64,000 nt of DNA, taken from NCBI GenBank assembly GCA_018399075.1, contig CP073763.1, positions 1,550,001-1,614,000 on the forward strand, read 5' to 3'. The position numbers were made by a program, and so were the translations under genes. Origin of the DNA: Simkaniaceae bacterium. GTDB taxonomy: Bacteria; Chlamydiota; Chlamydiia; Chlamydiales; Simkaniaceae. The notes beneath the pieces are model-generated. The model was given only the letters and a program-made list of their open reading frames with translations, did not search any database and was not told the origin of the DNA. The first letter of the stretch is position 1. Each line of letters opens with the position of its first letter. This document shows, in pieces, positions 52,930 through 62,248 of this stretch.

Positions 52930-53616
52930 CTAATTACTTTGTAACTTTATCATCAGATCGGGTCTTACCCTCTCTGTTTTTTCTTGTGCTGTTTTCTCTC
53001 TCCAGGCCTCTATTTCAGCGTGGTTGCCTTGGCGGAGAACCTCAGGAACTTCCATTCCTTCAAAAACAGGTGGCCGTGTAAACACTGGCGCATCAAATAT
53101 TCCATTCTCAAACGAGTCTTGTTTTGTCGCTTCTTCGTTCCCAATAACTCCCGGAATAAAGCGGGAGACACTATCGACTAAAACAATGGCCGCTGGGGCA
53201 CCACTCGTTAGGACAAAATCCCCAATACTAATCTCTTCGTCGACTTCAGACTCAATAGCCCGTTCATCGATCCCCTCATAGTGGCCACAAAGAATAATTA
53301 AATGCTCTTTTTCAGCCAGTTCGCTGCACCTTTTTGCTGTCAGCGGCTTCCCTTGAGGGGTCAAATAGACCACATGGGACTTTTTACTTTTTACACTCCG
53401 CACAGCTTTTGTGACCGGATCTGCCATTAAGACCATTCCCGGCCCGCCACCATACGGACGATCATCAATCTGTTGATATCTTCCTGAAGCAAACTCTCGC
53501 AAATTAACGAGATTGATCTCAAGAAGCCCATTTTCCCTAGCCCGTTTAATCATACTAACATCAAAGGGGCCCTCAAAATATTCGGGAAAGAGGGACAAGA
53601 TATCAAAGCGGTTCAC
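52930..53616 (-). CDS. trmD: tRNA (guanine-N1)-methyltransferase
   Basis: 228 residues. Methylates G37 of tRNA with SAM. Signatures: FDILSLFPEYFEGP, DDRPYGGGPGMVL, VVYLTPQGKPL and ILCGHYEGIDERA, with the SAM knot region EEISIGDFVLTSGAPAA. Between rpsP and rplS as in most bacteria. Ordinary length. Confidence 0.97.
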   Translation of the reverse strand: MNRFDILSLFPEYFEGPFDVSMIKRARENGLLEINLVNLREFASGRYQQIDDRPYGGGPGMVLMADPVTKAVRSVKSKKSHVVYLTPQGKPLTAKRCSELAEKEHLIILCGHYEGIDERAIESEVDEEISIGDFVLTSGAPAAIVLVDSVSRFIPGVIGNEEATKQDSFENGIFDAPVFTRPPVFEGMEVPEVLRQGNHAEIEAWREKTAQEKTERVRPDLMIKLQSN

Positions 53617-53621
53617 AAAGC

Positions 53622-53942
53622 TTACTTCTTTTTTGCTTTCCGTTTTTCGCTACGCTTTTTCACTTTTGCTGCAGCTCTTTCTCTAATGCTCTTCATCACT
53701 CCAGGTGCTTTTCTTGCAACAAGAGCTTCCGCTTTCTCAGAAAGATCAGCTCCTAGATCGATCCAATGTTGGATCCTATCTTCTTTTAAAGCAGCATCTT
53801 TTTCACCATCAGCATGGGGATCATAATGTCCTAAGTTTTCGACATATTTTCCATCACGAGGTGAGCGCGAGTCAGTAACTACTAAGCGGTAAGTCAATCG
53901 ATTGGTTCGGCCCTGTTGTCTTAGGCGAATCTTTAGTACCAT
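53622..53942 (-). CDS. rpsP: 30S ribosomal protein S16
   Basis: 106 residues from ATG 53942 (MVLKIRLRQQGRTN); an in-frame start 12 codons earlier is rejected because S16 begins with VxIRLxRxG. GGAG lies ten bases upstream. The C-terminus is a Lys/Arg-rich tail. It leads the rpsP-trmD-rplS group. The gap of 196 bases to ffh contains only AT-rich DNA, and the promoter there is not clear. Confidence 0.95.
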   Translation of the reverse strand: MVLKIRLRQQGRTNRLTYRLVVTDSRSPRDGKYVENLGHYDPHADGEKDAALKEDRIQHWIDLGADLSEKAEALVARKAPGVMKSIRERAAAKVKKRSEKRKAKKK

Positions 53943-54138
53943 CTGTGTAAACTCCAATTCACAAATTTGTAAGACCACCCATGTTAATCTATCAGAGAAA
54001 AAAATGGTATTAAAAAACTCTTCCCTATGAAAATTCTCTCTAGACTCTCACTAAAAAAAATATTTAAAATAACAAAATGACACTCGATATAAGACTAATG
54101 ATTTGAGTCAGGCAAGAAATTGCTTTGCAAAGCTAGGC

Positions 54139-55506
54139 TTAGAGAAAATTGCCAAGTTTTCCCTTGAGACCACTCATAGAGCCAAGTTGATTTTTAAGAT
54201 TGGGATCGTTCATGAATTTTTTCTTCATGCCAGGCATCTTTTTCATCATCTGCTTGATCCTCTTAAAGTTTTTAATCATCCGGTTAACATCATCAATGGA
54301 TGATCCACTTCCAGTCGCAATACGGCGACGACGAGGAGGCGTTAGCTCATCCAAACCCAACCTCTCATCTTGAGTCATTGAGAGGATAATGGCTTCAATT
54401 TTCCCCATCTCCTTATCAGAGACCTCGAAATCCCCCATATTTGAAAAACCTGGCATCATTGAAAGGAGGCTTTTTAGCGATCCCATCTTCTTGATTTGAC
54501 GCATCTGTTTAAGGAAGTCATCGAAGGTAAACGAGGCTTTAAGAAGCTTCTTTTGAAGCTTTTCGGCATCTTCTTGATTAACATGTTCCTCGGCTTTTTT
54601 TACGAGGTTAATGACATCTCCCATCCCCAAGATCCGATCAGCCATAGACTGAGGATTGAAGAGCTGGAAATCGGTCACTTTTTCCCCGACCCCTTCAAAC
54701 TTAAGAGGCTTGCCAGTTATTTCGCGAATAGAAATAGCAGCACCCGCACGGGTATTCCCATCGAGCATCGTAAGGATTGTTCCCGTAATGGAAATTTGCC
54801 CATCAAATTCTGCAGCGGTTTTCACAGCATCTTGACCCGTTGCAGCATTAGCAACGAAAAGAATTTCATGAGGATCAACAGCCCCTTTAATTTTACCAAG
54901 CTCTTTCATCAGATCATCATCGATATGGAGTCGCCCCGCAGTATCGATAATCAAAATGTCAAAGGCCTCTTTCTTTGCTTTATCTAAAGCCCCTTTAGCG
55001 ACTTTCACCGGATTTTTTTGGTCGCGATCGGCATAGATAGGAACTTCAACTTGTCCACCGAGAGTTTCAAGTTGATCAATAGCCGCCGGACGCTGCAAAT
55101 CACAGGCAGCAATCAGAACTTTTTTATTTTGTTTCTTTAAGTGAAGAGCAAGTTTTGCAGACTGGGTTGTCTTTCCTGATCCTTGAAGACCGCACATAAG
55201 GATAACTGAAGGGCGGTGGCCAATGTTGAGGGGGGCCTCATCGCCTCCCATCAAGGCTTTCAGCTCGTCGTGGATGATTTTGGTGAATTGATCGCCGGCA
55301 GCCACCGACTTCGTCACCTCTTCTCCAAGAGACTTTTCCTTAACCTTTTTGATGAAGTTTTTAGCAACGGTATAGTTCACATCAGCATCCAAGAGGGCCA
55401 AACGAACCTCTCGCACCGCATCAGAAATGTTTTCATCCGTTAACTTTTTTTTAGAACCTAACGCCGTAAAAACATTTTGAAATTTTTCTGTGATACCGCC
55501 AAACAT
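54139..55506 (-). CDS. ffh: Signal recognition particle protein Ffh
   Basis: 455 residues. An NG domain with the P-loop GLQGSGKTTQSA, DTAGRLHID and the GTPase motif TGKPLKFEGVGE, followed by the methionine-rich M domain (SLLSMMPGF, RIKQMMKKMPGMKKKF) that binds 4.5S RNA and signal sequences. Upstream is prmC. As in Chlamydia the ffs RNA itself is not here. Confidence 0.97.
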   Translation of the reverse strand: MFGGITEKFQNVFTALGSKKKLTDENISDAVREVRLALLDADVNYTVAKNFIKKVKEKSLGEEVTKSVAAGDQFTKIIHDELKALMGGDEAPLNIGHRPSVILMCGLQGSGKTTQSAKLALHLKKQNKKVLIAACDLQRPAAIDQLETLGGQVEVPIYADRDQKNPVKVAKGALDKAKKEAFDILIIDTAGRLHIDDDLMKELGKIKGAVDPHEILFVANAATGQDAVKTAAEFDGQISITGTILTMLDGNTRAGAAISIREITGKPLKFEGVGEKVTDFQLFNPQSMADRILGMGDVINLVKKAEEHVNQEDAEKLQKKLLKASFTFDDFLKQMRQIKKMGSLKSLLSMMPGFSNMGDFEVSDKEMGKIEAIILSMTQDERLGLDELTPPRRRRIATGSGSSIDDVNRMIKNFKRIKQMMKKMPGMKKKFMNDPNLKNQLGSMSGLKGKLGNFL

Positions 55507-55531
55507 CTATCTCTCCTATGAAGGGGTCATT

Positions 55532-56374
55532 TTACTCAAAATTCTTCTCATATTCAAGGAAAAAGAACCGGTCATGACCACTCCAATCTTTTTCGCATTT
55601 CTTTTGGACCCAATGACTTTCAGAAAAGATCTCCATCAACGGCTCCCCTTGTCCTGCTCCAATTTCAAAAAACACCTTGGCACCCGGGTTTAAAAAGAGA
55701 GGAAGATCCCTTGCTAAACGGTGATAAAACTCGAGACCTCCCACCAGAGCTCCTTTGGGTTCAAAGGAGCGAACCTCCTCTTCTAGACCCTCATATTCGT
55801 CAGGAGTAATGTAAGGAGGATTGCAAACAATGACATCTGCCTTCATCCCCGTAAAAGGGGCCAATAAATCCCCTTCAAGACACTCGACTTCCAAATGATT
55901 GAGCTCAGCATTGCTCCGCGCGATCTCTAGCGCCTCTTTAGAAATGTCTGATAATCTGACCTGAGCAGAAGGACGCTGACTTTTAATCGCAAGACCCAAA
56001 CACCCCGTCCCCGTACACACATCCCAAACTTCAAGAGGGGTATCAGGAAGATTTTTCACAATGAGATCAGCAAGAATTTCGGTTTCATGGCGAGGAATAA
56101 GTGTTGCTGGAGTCACTTTAAGCTTAAGACTTAGAAAGTCCACCTCTCCAAGAATATAAGCAAGGGGTTCTTTCTTCCCTTTCCGCTTAATCCATTCGCG
56201 ATACTTTGCTACTTCCTTTTCTTCTAAGGGAGCATCATAATCAAAGTAGAGCTCCATCCGTTTCCTGTTAAGGAGTGATGCAAGGAGCTCTTCAGCTTCA
56301 CGACGGGCATGGGAAACTCCCCGCTTTTCAAGATATTCGGTAGAGCGTTTGATAAGCTCTCGGATCGGATACAT
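55532..56374 (-). CDS. prmC: Peptide chain release factor N5-glutamine methyltransferase
   Basis: 280 residues (formerly HemK). Methylates the Gln of the GGQ motif in PrfA and PrfB. An N-terminal helical domain, the SAM motif DVCTGTGCLGLAIK, and the catalytic NPPYIT (VIVCNPPYITPDEY) are present. It is normally co-transcribed with prfA, but here a plus-strand gene separates them. Confidence 0.96.
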   Translation of the reverse strand: MYPIRELIKRSTEYLEKRGVSHARREAEELLASLLNRKRMELYFDYDAPLEEKEVAKYREWIKRKGKKEPLAYILGEVDFLSLKLKVTPATLIPRHETEILADLIVKNLPDTPLEVWDVCTGTGCLGLAIKSQRPSAQVRLSDISKEALEIARSNAELNHLEVECLEGDLLAPFTGMKADVIVCNPPYITPDEYEGLEEEVRSFEPKGALVGGLEFYHRLARDLPLFLNPGAKVFFEIGAGQGEPLMEIFSESHWVQKKCEKDWSGHDRFFFLEYEKNFE

Positions 56375-56519
56375 TTGAAAAACCTCTTTCTTAAAATGCC
56401 AACTTTTTAGAAAAATTATTCCATAAAATCACAATGAAAGCTATGATATTTCGTCATTAAAACAAAGCTTTTACTCTTTTTGAAAAAGCTAACTCAACAG
56501 AAATTTAAGGAGACAAAAT

Positions 56520-57284
56520 ATGGAAAGATCTTGGGCACACCAATCCGAACAATTTACTAGGGCCCTTCCTCAACACCACCATCAATATCAAGACAGAAGA
56601 CCCTACCCCTTTTTAGGGACTGTCCTCATGGGATCTTTACTTAATATAGCGATTTTTAAACTATCGCCAAGAACAAACGCCGCCCACTTTGTGGCTATTA
56701 GCGTTCTTGGCTCCCTAGGAGTGAATAGCATGCATGCTATACTGAAGCTTGCAGGGCATACGAATTCCTTCCTTGAGCGCATGGAGGAATCTGACGAAGA
56801 GTCATATTCACCAGCGCCATATGTTACTTCCATGCAACACCAAGAGGAAGTCTATGATAGCAACATTCGGCTTCTCCACGTTCTATTTGTTAAGCCCCTT
56901 TCTGGCCTATCTGAAAGATTAATAGGACCTCTGTCTACAATAAAAGGCGTACGCGAAATCGCTGGTGGCATCTTCCACCATACAGACTATCGATACACAT
57001 ACAATGATGGAAGGCGGGATATTCAGCTGTTTATTGCCGCAGCCGTCACTGCAATTGCACTTAAAAAGATTGCTCCTTGGGTTAAGCCTTCCCTACAAGC
57101 TGACTGGCAAACTGTCTGCACGGCTGTCCTTATTCCTACTCTTTGGGCAAAGTCTACGCAACTCTCGCAGCCTTACAATGGCGATCCAGGAAAGCCTTGG
57201 TCTTGGATTCAATCAATCATGGGAAGCTTATCTGATAGATACAATAGAGCCGTTAGCCAAAGAGGGACTGGACGTAGAGACTAA
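56520..57284 (+). CDS. Hypothetical membrane protein inserted between prfA and prmC
   Basis: 254 residues. AAGGAG before the ATG supports the start. It has a His/Gln-rich N-terminus (HHHQYQDRR), hydrophobic stretches at about 33-55, 60-75 and 185-200, and a polar, Arg-rich tail. It looks like a two- or three-span membrane protein without signal peptide, a layout seen in chlamydial Inc proteins, but I do not recognise it. It interrupts an otherwise conserved minus-strand cluster and has its own hairpin terminator. Confidence 0.6.
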   Translation: MERSWAHQSEQFTRALPQHHHQYQDRRPYPFLGTVLMGSLLNIAIFKLSPRTNAAHFVAISVLGSLGVNSMHAILKLAGHTNSFLERMEESDEESYSPAPYVTSMQHQEEVYDSNIRLLHVLFVKPLSGLSERLIGPLSTIKGVREIAGGIFHHTDYRYTYNDGRRDIQLFIAAAVTAIALKKIAPWVKPSLQADWQTVCTAVLIPTLWAKSTQLSQPYNGDPGKPWSWIQSIMGSLSDRYNRAVSQRGTGRRD

Positions 57285-57338
57285 CGCCTCTAACCAGTAA
57301 ACTCATCATTATCGATGAGTCTTTCTCTACTCATAAAG

Positions 57339-57378
57339 CCCTCATCTTTACTTATTGTTGATGAGGGTTTTGTCTTTT
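57339..57378 (+). terminator. Terminator after the inserted hypothetical gene
   Basis: CCCTCATC / GATGAGGG stem with a 13-base loop followed by a T-rich tract (TTTTGTCTTTTT). A related hairpin ACTCATC / GATGAGT lies 20 bases upstream (57301-57320). The T run is on the plus strand, so it serves the plus-strand gene and not prfA. Confidence 0.8.
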
Positions 57379-57411
57379 TATTTGTATTCAATGGACAGTC
57401 TACCTTAAGAA

Positions 57412-58482
57412 CTAGTCGACTGATTTAAGCTTTTCTTGGTGGAAATGGCTAATGAGTGCTTCGGAGATTTCTCGAAGATCTCCTTCCATGATTTGATCAA
57501 GTTTATAGAGTGTCAGGTTAATCCGATGATCGGTCACCCGGTTTTGCGAATAGTTATAGGTGCGGATCCGCTCACTGCGATCTCCAGAGCCGACTTGAGA
57601 CAAGCGAACTGACGCTCTTTCTTCTGCTTCTTTCCGCCGCTTTTCTTCAGCCAATTTTGCGACAAGGACGCGGAGAGCTTTTTCTTTGTTTTTATGTTGG
57701 GAACGCTCTTCTTGGCAGTAAACAACAACACCGGTCGGCATATGGGTAATGCGTACGGCAGAGTCAGTGGTATTCACATGTTGCCCACCTGCTCCAGAAG
57801 CGCGATAGGTATCGATCTTTAGATCTTTTTCATCGATCTCTATTTTCTCTTCTTCTCGCGGCTCCATCAAAACAGCTACCGTAATAGCAGAGGTATGAAC
57901 CCGACCTTGCGTCTCTGTTTCTGGGACCCTTTGGACGCGATGTGTTCCCGCTTCATATTGAAGAAAGCGGTTAACATTTTTACCCGTGACTGAAAAGATA
58001 TATTCTTTATACCCACCCGCCTCAGAATCGGTGAGGGAAAGGGTTTCCATTTTCCACCCCATCTGGTCAGAATAGAGGCGGTACATCCGAACGCAATCAC
58101 CGACAAAAATTGCCGCTTCATCGCCCCCTGTACCTGCACGAATTTCCATAATGACATTAGCATGGTCATTCGGATCAGGAGGGACTAGAAGGGTTTCAAT
58201 TTTTGCATTAAGAATGGTGACTTGGGTCTCAAGCTTTTCGATATCATCGCGGATGACAGCCGTAAACTCCGGATCACTCTCCTCTTTGAGAAGGGCTCTA
58301 TTATCTTGGAGCTCATTTTTAGCCTTTTGAAATTGCTGAAAGACATCTCTAAGCTCGGATAGATAGTAGTGTTCTTGAGAGAGCTCCTTATACCTCTTCT
58401 TATCAGAATGAACTTCAGGATTCCCTAAAGCCGTTTCCACCTCATCAAGGCGAGAGAGGAGCCCCTCAATCTTTGCTTTCAA
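57412..58482 (-). CDS. prfA: Peptide chain release factor 1
   Basis: 356 residues. Recognises UAA and UAG. The catalytic GGQ is in [17 protein letters not shown] and the tripeptide anticodon PVT-like region is present upstream of it ([15 protein letters not shown]). Conserved HKNKEKAL after it. Starts three bases after the rpmE stop (58486). The release factor target of PrmC, which is encoded across the inserted gene. Confidence 0.97.
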   Translation of the reverse strand: MKAKIEGLLSRLDEVETALGNPEVHSDKKRYKELSQEHYYLSELRDVFQQFQKAKNELQDNRALLKEESDPEFTAVIRDDIEKLETQVTILNAKIETLLVPPDPNDHANVIMEIRAGTGGDEAAIFVGDCVRMYRLYSDQMGWKMETLSLTDSEAGGYKEYIFSVTGKNVNRFLQYEAGTHRVQRVPETETQGRVHTSAITVAVLMEPREEEKIEIDEKDLKIDTYRASGAGGQHVNTTDSAVRITHMPTGVVVYCQEERSQHKNKEKALRVLVAKLAEEKRRKEAEERASVRLSQVGSGDRSERIRTYNYSQNRVTDHRINLTLYKLDQIMEGDLREISEALISHFHQEKLKSVD

Positions 58483-58485
58483 GAC

Positions 58486-58830
58486 TTACTCCTTGGGAGG
58501 CGCTTTTTTCTTTACTGTCTTTTTAGCAGCCACTTTTTTCGCAGGCTTTTTTTGCTCTTCTTTTTCTTTTTGCTCTTTAGCTTGTGCTGCTTTTTGAGCA
58601 TAGCGCTTCTTGAATTTATCAACACGCCCTTCAGAGTCAACAAACTGCTGACTTCCAGTAAAGAATGGGTGAGATGCTGACGAGATTGGTACTTTGTAAA
58701 CAGGGTACTCTTTCCCTTCGTAGGTATCAGTTTCCTTAGGTTGCAGTGTGCTTCCGCATACAAACTTTGTTCCAGTTGCCGTATCTACAAATAAAATGTC
58801 TTGGTAAGGGGGATGTCCTTCTTTCTTCAT
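58486..58830 (-). CDS. rpmE: 50S ribosomal protein L31 with lysine-rich tail
   Basis: 114 residues; ordinary L31 has about 70-85. The L31 core is [54 protein letters not shown]. It has a single cysteine, so it is the zinc-free type. The last 40 residues are Ala/Lys/Glu rich ([21 protein letters not shown]), resembling histone H1-like tails. It starts the rpmE-prfA pair, as in Chlamydia. AAAGGA precedes the ATG. Confidence 0.95.
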   Translation of the reverse strand: MKKEGHPPYQDILFVDTATGTKFVCGSTLQPKETDTYEGKEYPVYKVPISSASHPFFTGSQQFVDSEGRVDKFKKRYAQKAAQAKEQKEKEEQKKPAKKVAAKKTVKKKAPPKE

Positions 58831-58936
58831 CGAATATTCCTTTGATAATCAATATCGTTTTGCTGAAAATTAAACCCCTTTTCAAGATAAAAAACAACTA
58901 CTAAGACATTTTTTAGAAAAATTTTATTCTGGGATC

Positions 58937-58945
58937 TGTTATAGT
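58937..58945 (+). promoter_or_regulatory. Extended -10 element next to the rhomboid-like gene
   Basis: TG-T-TATAGT ends six bases before ATG 58952, with no good -35 box and no Shine-Dalgarno. It would start RNA at the start codon. Confidence 0.35.
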
Positions 58946-58951
58946 GTGGGC

Positions 58952-59875
58952 ATGATGCACCAATCGCAAACCTTTAGACTCGGCCCTACGTCTACCCCAA
59001 AGATTGTTAAGTGGACAATCCTCGCAACACTGATTGTGAGTTTCTTTGCACTCATTTCAAATGCTCTTTTTACACAAGTCTTTCATATTCCTAGTCCTCA
59101 GTACCTTTTTAGTCTGACAACTTGGGGTGTTCATAAATTTTTTATTTGGCAATTCCTCTCCTATCTTTTTCTTCAGCCTCTATCGACTGGAGGCATATCA
59201 ATGGCCCTTATCCTCCATGTCTTTTTTGATATTTACCTTTTGTGGGCAATGGGATCAGCTATCGTCCAAGCGCGAGGAAAAAAACATTTTATTGGGCTTT
59301 ATTTTGGCGGTGCTCTTTTTGTTGGGATCATTGCCTATTTATCTCTCCTCTTTTTTGGCTCCCCTCTTCCCTTTGCCGGAGCCACAACTTCGATCTATAT
59401 CCTCCTCATCGGTTGGGCTTTTCTCTTTCCTGAAGCCATGATCATGCTCTTCCTCCTTATTCCTGTCCGCGCAAAATGGCTCGTTTTTGGCCTCATTGGT
59501 GTGAATCTTTTCCTTGATTTTTCGAATGGAAATTTCCTCTCCTTTTTTGTGACTGGTGGCGCGATGCTTTATGGTTACTTCTATTCGGTTTTAGCTTGGG
59601 AAAGTTTAGGTCCTTTCCGCCCTCTTCATTCCTTAGAAAAAAAGATGATCTACCTCAAACGAAAGTGGTTCCACCGCTTCCGACGGGTTGTTGATATCGA
59701 AGTGCAGGTTTCAAAGGTCTATGATTTTAAAACGGGTAAAGCGATCATTCAAGATGATGATTTTATGGATGCTTGCCTAGATAAAATCTCACAAAGAGGG
59801 AAAAGTTCTCTAACCATTCGGGAACGGTTCCGCATGTGGCGCATCTCCCGCAAAAAACACACCTCATCTCCATAG
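58952..59875 (+). CDS. Rhomboid-like membrane protein lacking catalytic residues
   Basis: 307 residues from ATG 58952 (a second ATG follows directly). Six or seven membrane segments up to about residue 215 and a charged cytoplasmic tail. The arrangement follows rhomboids: HKFFIWQFLSYLFLQP loop, then segment 2 with H89-x3-D93 (rhomboids have HxxxN), then G143-ATT where GxSG should be, and V200-TGG where HxxG should be. The Ser and His of the dyad are replaced by Thr and Val, so it should be an inactive pseudo-rhomboid. It lies between rpmE and the Clp-like gene. Confidence 0.7.
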   Translation: MMHQSQTFRLGPTSTPKIVKWTILATLIVSFFALISNALFTQVFHIPSPQYLFSLTTWGVHKFFIWQFLSYLFLQPLSTGGISMALILHVFFDIYLLWAMGSAIVQARGKKHFIGLYFGGALFVGIIAYLSLLFFGSPLPFAGATTSIYILLIGWAFLFPEAMIMLFLLIPVRAKWLVFGLIGVNLFLDFSNGNFLSFFVTGGAMLYGYFYSVLAWESLGPFRPLHSLEKKMIYLKRKWFHRFRRVVDIEVQVSKVYDFKTGKAIIQDDDFMDACLDKISQRGKSSLTIRERFRMWRISRKKHTSSP

Positions 59876-59952
59876 AGAACTTTACTCTTTGTGATTGAAT
59901 TAAATTTTCTTTTAAAATATCCTTTTCTCACTTAAATATTGGAAAATCTATT

Positions 59953-62247
59953 ATGGCCATTGGACAAATTCACTGCTCACTCCTTCTTTCACCTACTGTT
60001 CAACTTTTAAGCAAGGCTGAACCTACTTCATCAACGCTTCTTCCTCTTTTCATGATGACCTCAGGACAACTCTCTTGGTTAAATGCAGGTAAGGTAGGTA
60101 TTGCAGCAAGCCTTGCATTGCATGAAGCCTTTTATTTTTCTTCTAGAGCGCCAACGCGTCAGGTTCAAGTCATCCATGAATGCACTAGCGCCCTTTTCAT
60201 TAACTCAGTCGTTAAAGCCTATCAAGAAGCTTCATGGAAACCAATCCGACCTCTCATTCTCTATGCCCCCTTATTCGCTTCTATAGCAATGTCTCACCCC
60301 ATTTTTCAGGTCATCTCTGAGATCACCCCTAAGGACTCAGAAGAACCGGCAATGGAGGAGCTTCAAAGCCTTCTAAAGAAGTGGAGCCCCTTTGTATTTG
60401 ATAGAGAAGACTTTACTGATAAGGAGTTATCTGAACGTATTCATGCTCTTAACCCAATGGATAAAAATGGAAGACGCCCCTATAAAATTTTCACCCTCTC
60501 CCTCAGTCGATTAAGAGGACAGGGAGACCGACTGACCTCCCTTCTTCATGAAACCTTTGATTATCTAAAAACTCAAGGACAAACTATCTTAATCATCAAC
60601 CCAATGGATCTTGATCTGAAATCGAAAATAGATTCTTCTTTTCTTCAGTTCATTTCTACTCGCGAGAACTACACAGGTGTTCAGATTATTGGGGTTTCGT
60701 CGGACACAAAACCCCTTAATAGCCCTCTTACTCTAGTAACAAGGGAAGAAACTGAAGACTCCCTTCCTCCAGATGAATTAACTGAAATTTCCGCGGATGC
60801 CTCCCCTATTCTTTATGACATTCAGCGCGAGGAAGCCCAGCAAATCGTTGAAGTGATAGGAAACAAACATGGAATGCATAATGTTTGTCTTGTTGCGGAT
60901 GAAGAGGGTGAAAAAGAATACCTGATGCAAACGATTGCTTACCTTTTGAAAAAGGCTAAGCCTCCATTGAATGAGTATAAACTTTTTGAGGCTGATTTCC
61001 AAAGTGTAATTGACAAAACCCATCAACAAAAGCTATTGGACTACTTTATATCTCGCCCTAATGCCATTCTTTTTCTTACAGGGATTGAATCAGGGTTTAT
61101 CATTGGGCCTCGTGGAGAGGAAGCTCCTCATCCCTTATTAAGGATGATCCTTGCTTTATCTATTAAAGTGATTATTTCCACAACTCCTGAACAGTTCTCA
61201 ACTCTTCAAAGAGATTCAACCGCTTTTGCCCAAGGTTTTTTCCCCCATAAAATGCTCCCTCTACCACAAGAAGAACAAAGTAAGCTATTTGATAAGGAAC
61301 TTGAAAAATATCCAACGCTAGAATTTAGTGGGAATACCAGGGAAAATCTTCTAAAGATTGTGGGCCCGTGTACTATCCGAGAACAACTTTCTCTATTAGG
61401 GCAAGTAGCTTCGATCATGACTCAACGAGAATGTACTGAAGATGTAGCCCTAGAGGTTATTACGCAACAGACTGCTCATCGCTCTAAGAGTTTCCTCCCA
61501 CCGAACTTGATTGAACTGACAGCTTCCCCTGAGGAAGTAATTTGCTTGAATCGAGATCGCGAAATCTTGGAGGTATTGATCACTCTACATAGTCGCGATG
61601 GAAAAAACAATGTCTGTTTAGTTGGAGAGGCTGGATGCGGAAAAACGCAAATGGTGCGTCATATTGCCTCTCAAATCCGTCAAGGTGCAATCGAGCAGTT
61701 TAGAGATTATCGGGTCTTTAATTTTTCGATTTCCTCAATTATGTCTGATTCAACCTATATAGGAATGTGGCAAGGAAAATTAAAAAAGATTTTAGATTAC
61801 TGTTCCGGACTTGGGAAGGTCATTATTTTCATCGATGAGATTCATTTAGCGATTGGAAATGGGAAGTCTGTGGGAAATGACACAATGGATATCGCGCAAA
61901 TGATGAAAGAGTATATTACCAACCCAAATCTTAGAGTGATTGGAGCAACAACTCCTGATGAATACTATCGTTACGTAAAAAGTGATCCAGCTTTTGCTGA
62001 TCGCTTTAAAACCATCAGCCTTCCTCCTCTTTCAGAAGAGGATCAACTCGCCGCTCTTGAAGCACATAGTATAAAACATAGCCCATCTGACACTCCTTTA
62101 GATAGAGCAGTTCTTGTAAAAATTCTCTCAGAAACTGGCTCATTAAGAACCAGCGTAGGACGCGTTGCTGAAATTCATTCTTATATGAGCTACATGGGGA
62201 ATGATGATGTGCCAACAGCTGTTGACTGGACCCTAGGTAGAGCTTAA
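59953..62247 (+). CDS. Clp-like AAA+ ATPase with two degenerate modules before one intact module
   Basis: 764 residues. The C-terminal module (residues about 525-755) is a Clp D1-type AAA+: Walker A GEAGCGKT (558-565), pore-like loop after YIGMWQGK, Walker B VIIFIDEIH (623-631), sensor GATTPDEY and arginine finger ADRF (R684). Residues 305-500 repeat this pattern with Walker A reduced to ADEEGEKE, Walker B to ILFLTGIE and no arginine. Residues 160-260 carry a further, more decayed fold (YKIFTLSLSRL, TILIINPMDL). The N-terminus has two hydrophobic patches (residues 45-65 and 95-115). No ClpP loop is visible. Substrate and partner are unknown. Confidence 0.75.
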   Translation: MAIGQIHCSLLLSPTVQLLSKAEPTSSTLLPLFMMTSGQLSWLNAGKVGIAASLALHEAFYFSSRAPTRQVQVIHECTSALFINSVVKAYQEASWKPIRPLILYAPLFASIAMSHPIFQVISEITPKDSEEPAMEELQSLLKKWSPFVFDREDFTDKELSERIHALNPMDKNGRRPYKIFTLSLSRLRGQGDRLTSLLHETFDYLKTQGQTILIINPMDLDLKSKIDSSFLQFISTRENYTGVQIIGVSSDTKPLNSPLTLVTREETEDSLPPDELTEISADASPILYDIQREEAQQIVEVIGNKHGMHNVCLVADEEGEKEYLMQTIAYLLKKAKPPLNEYKLFEADFQSVIDKTHQQKLLDYFISRPNAILFLTGIESGFIIGPRGEEAPHPLLRMILALSIKVIISTTPEQFSTLQRDSTAFAQGFFPHKMLPLPQEEQSKLFDKELEKYPTLEFSGNTRENLLKIVGPCTIREQLSLLGQVASIMTQRECTEDVALEVITQQTAHRSKSFLPPNLIELTASPEEVICLNRDREILEVLITLHSRDGKNNVCLVGEAGCGKTQMVRHIASQIRQGAIEQFRDYRVFNFSISSIMSDSTYIGMWQGKLKKILDYCSGLGKVIIFIDEIHLAIGNGKSVGNDTMDIAQMMKEYITNPNLRVIGATTPDEYYRYVKSDPAFADRFKTISLPPLSEEDQLAALEAHSIKHSPSDTPLDRAVLVKILSETGSLRTSVGRVAEIHSYMSYMGNDDVPTAVDWTLGRA

Positions 62248-62248
62248 A

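Noticed and set aside
54122-54133. Palindrome GCTTTGCAAAGC downstream of ffh
   Set aside because: It is short, lacks a T run and has no loop for a terminator; it could be a chance sequence.
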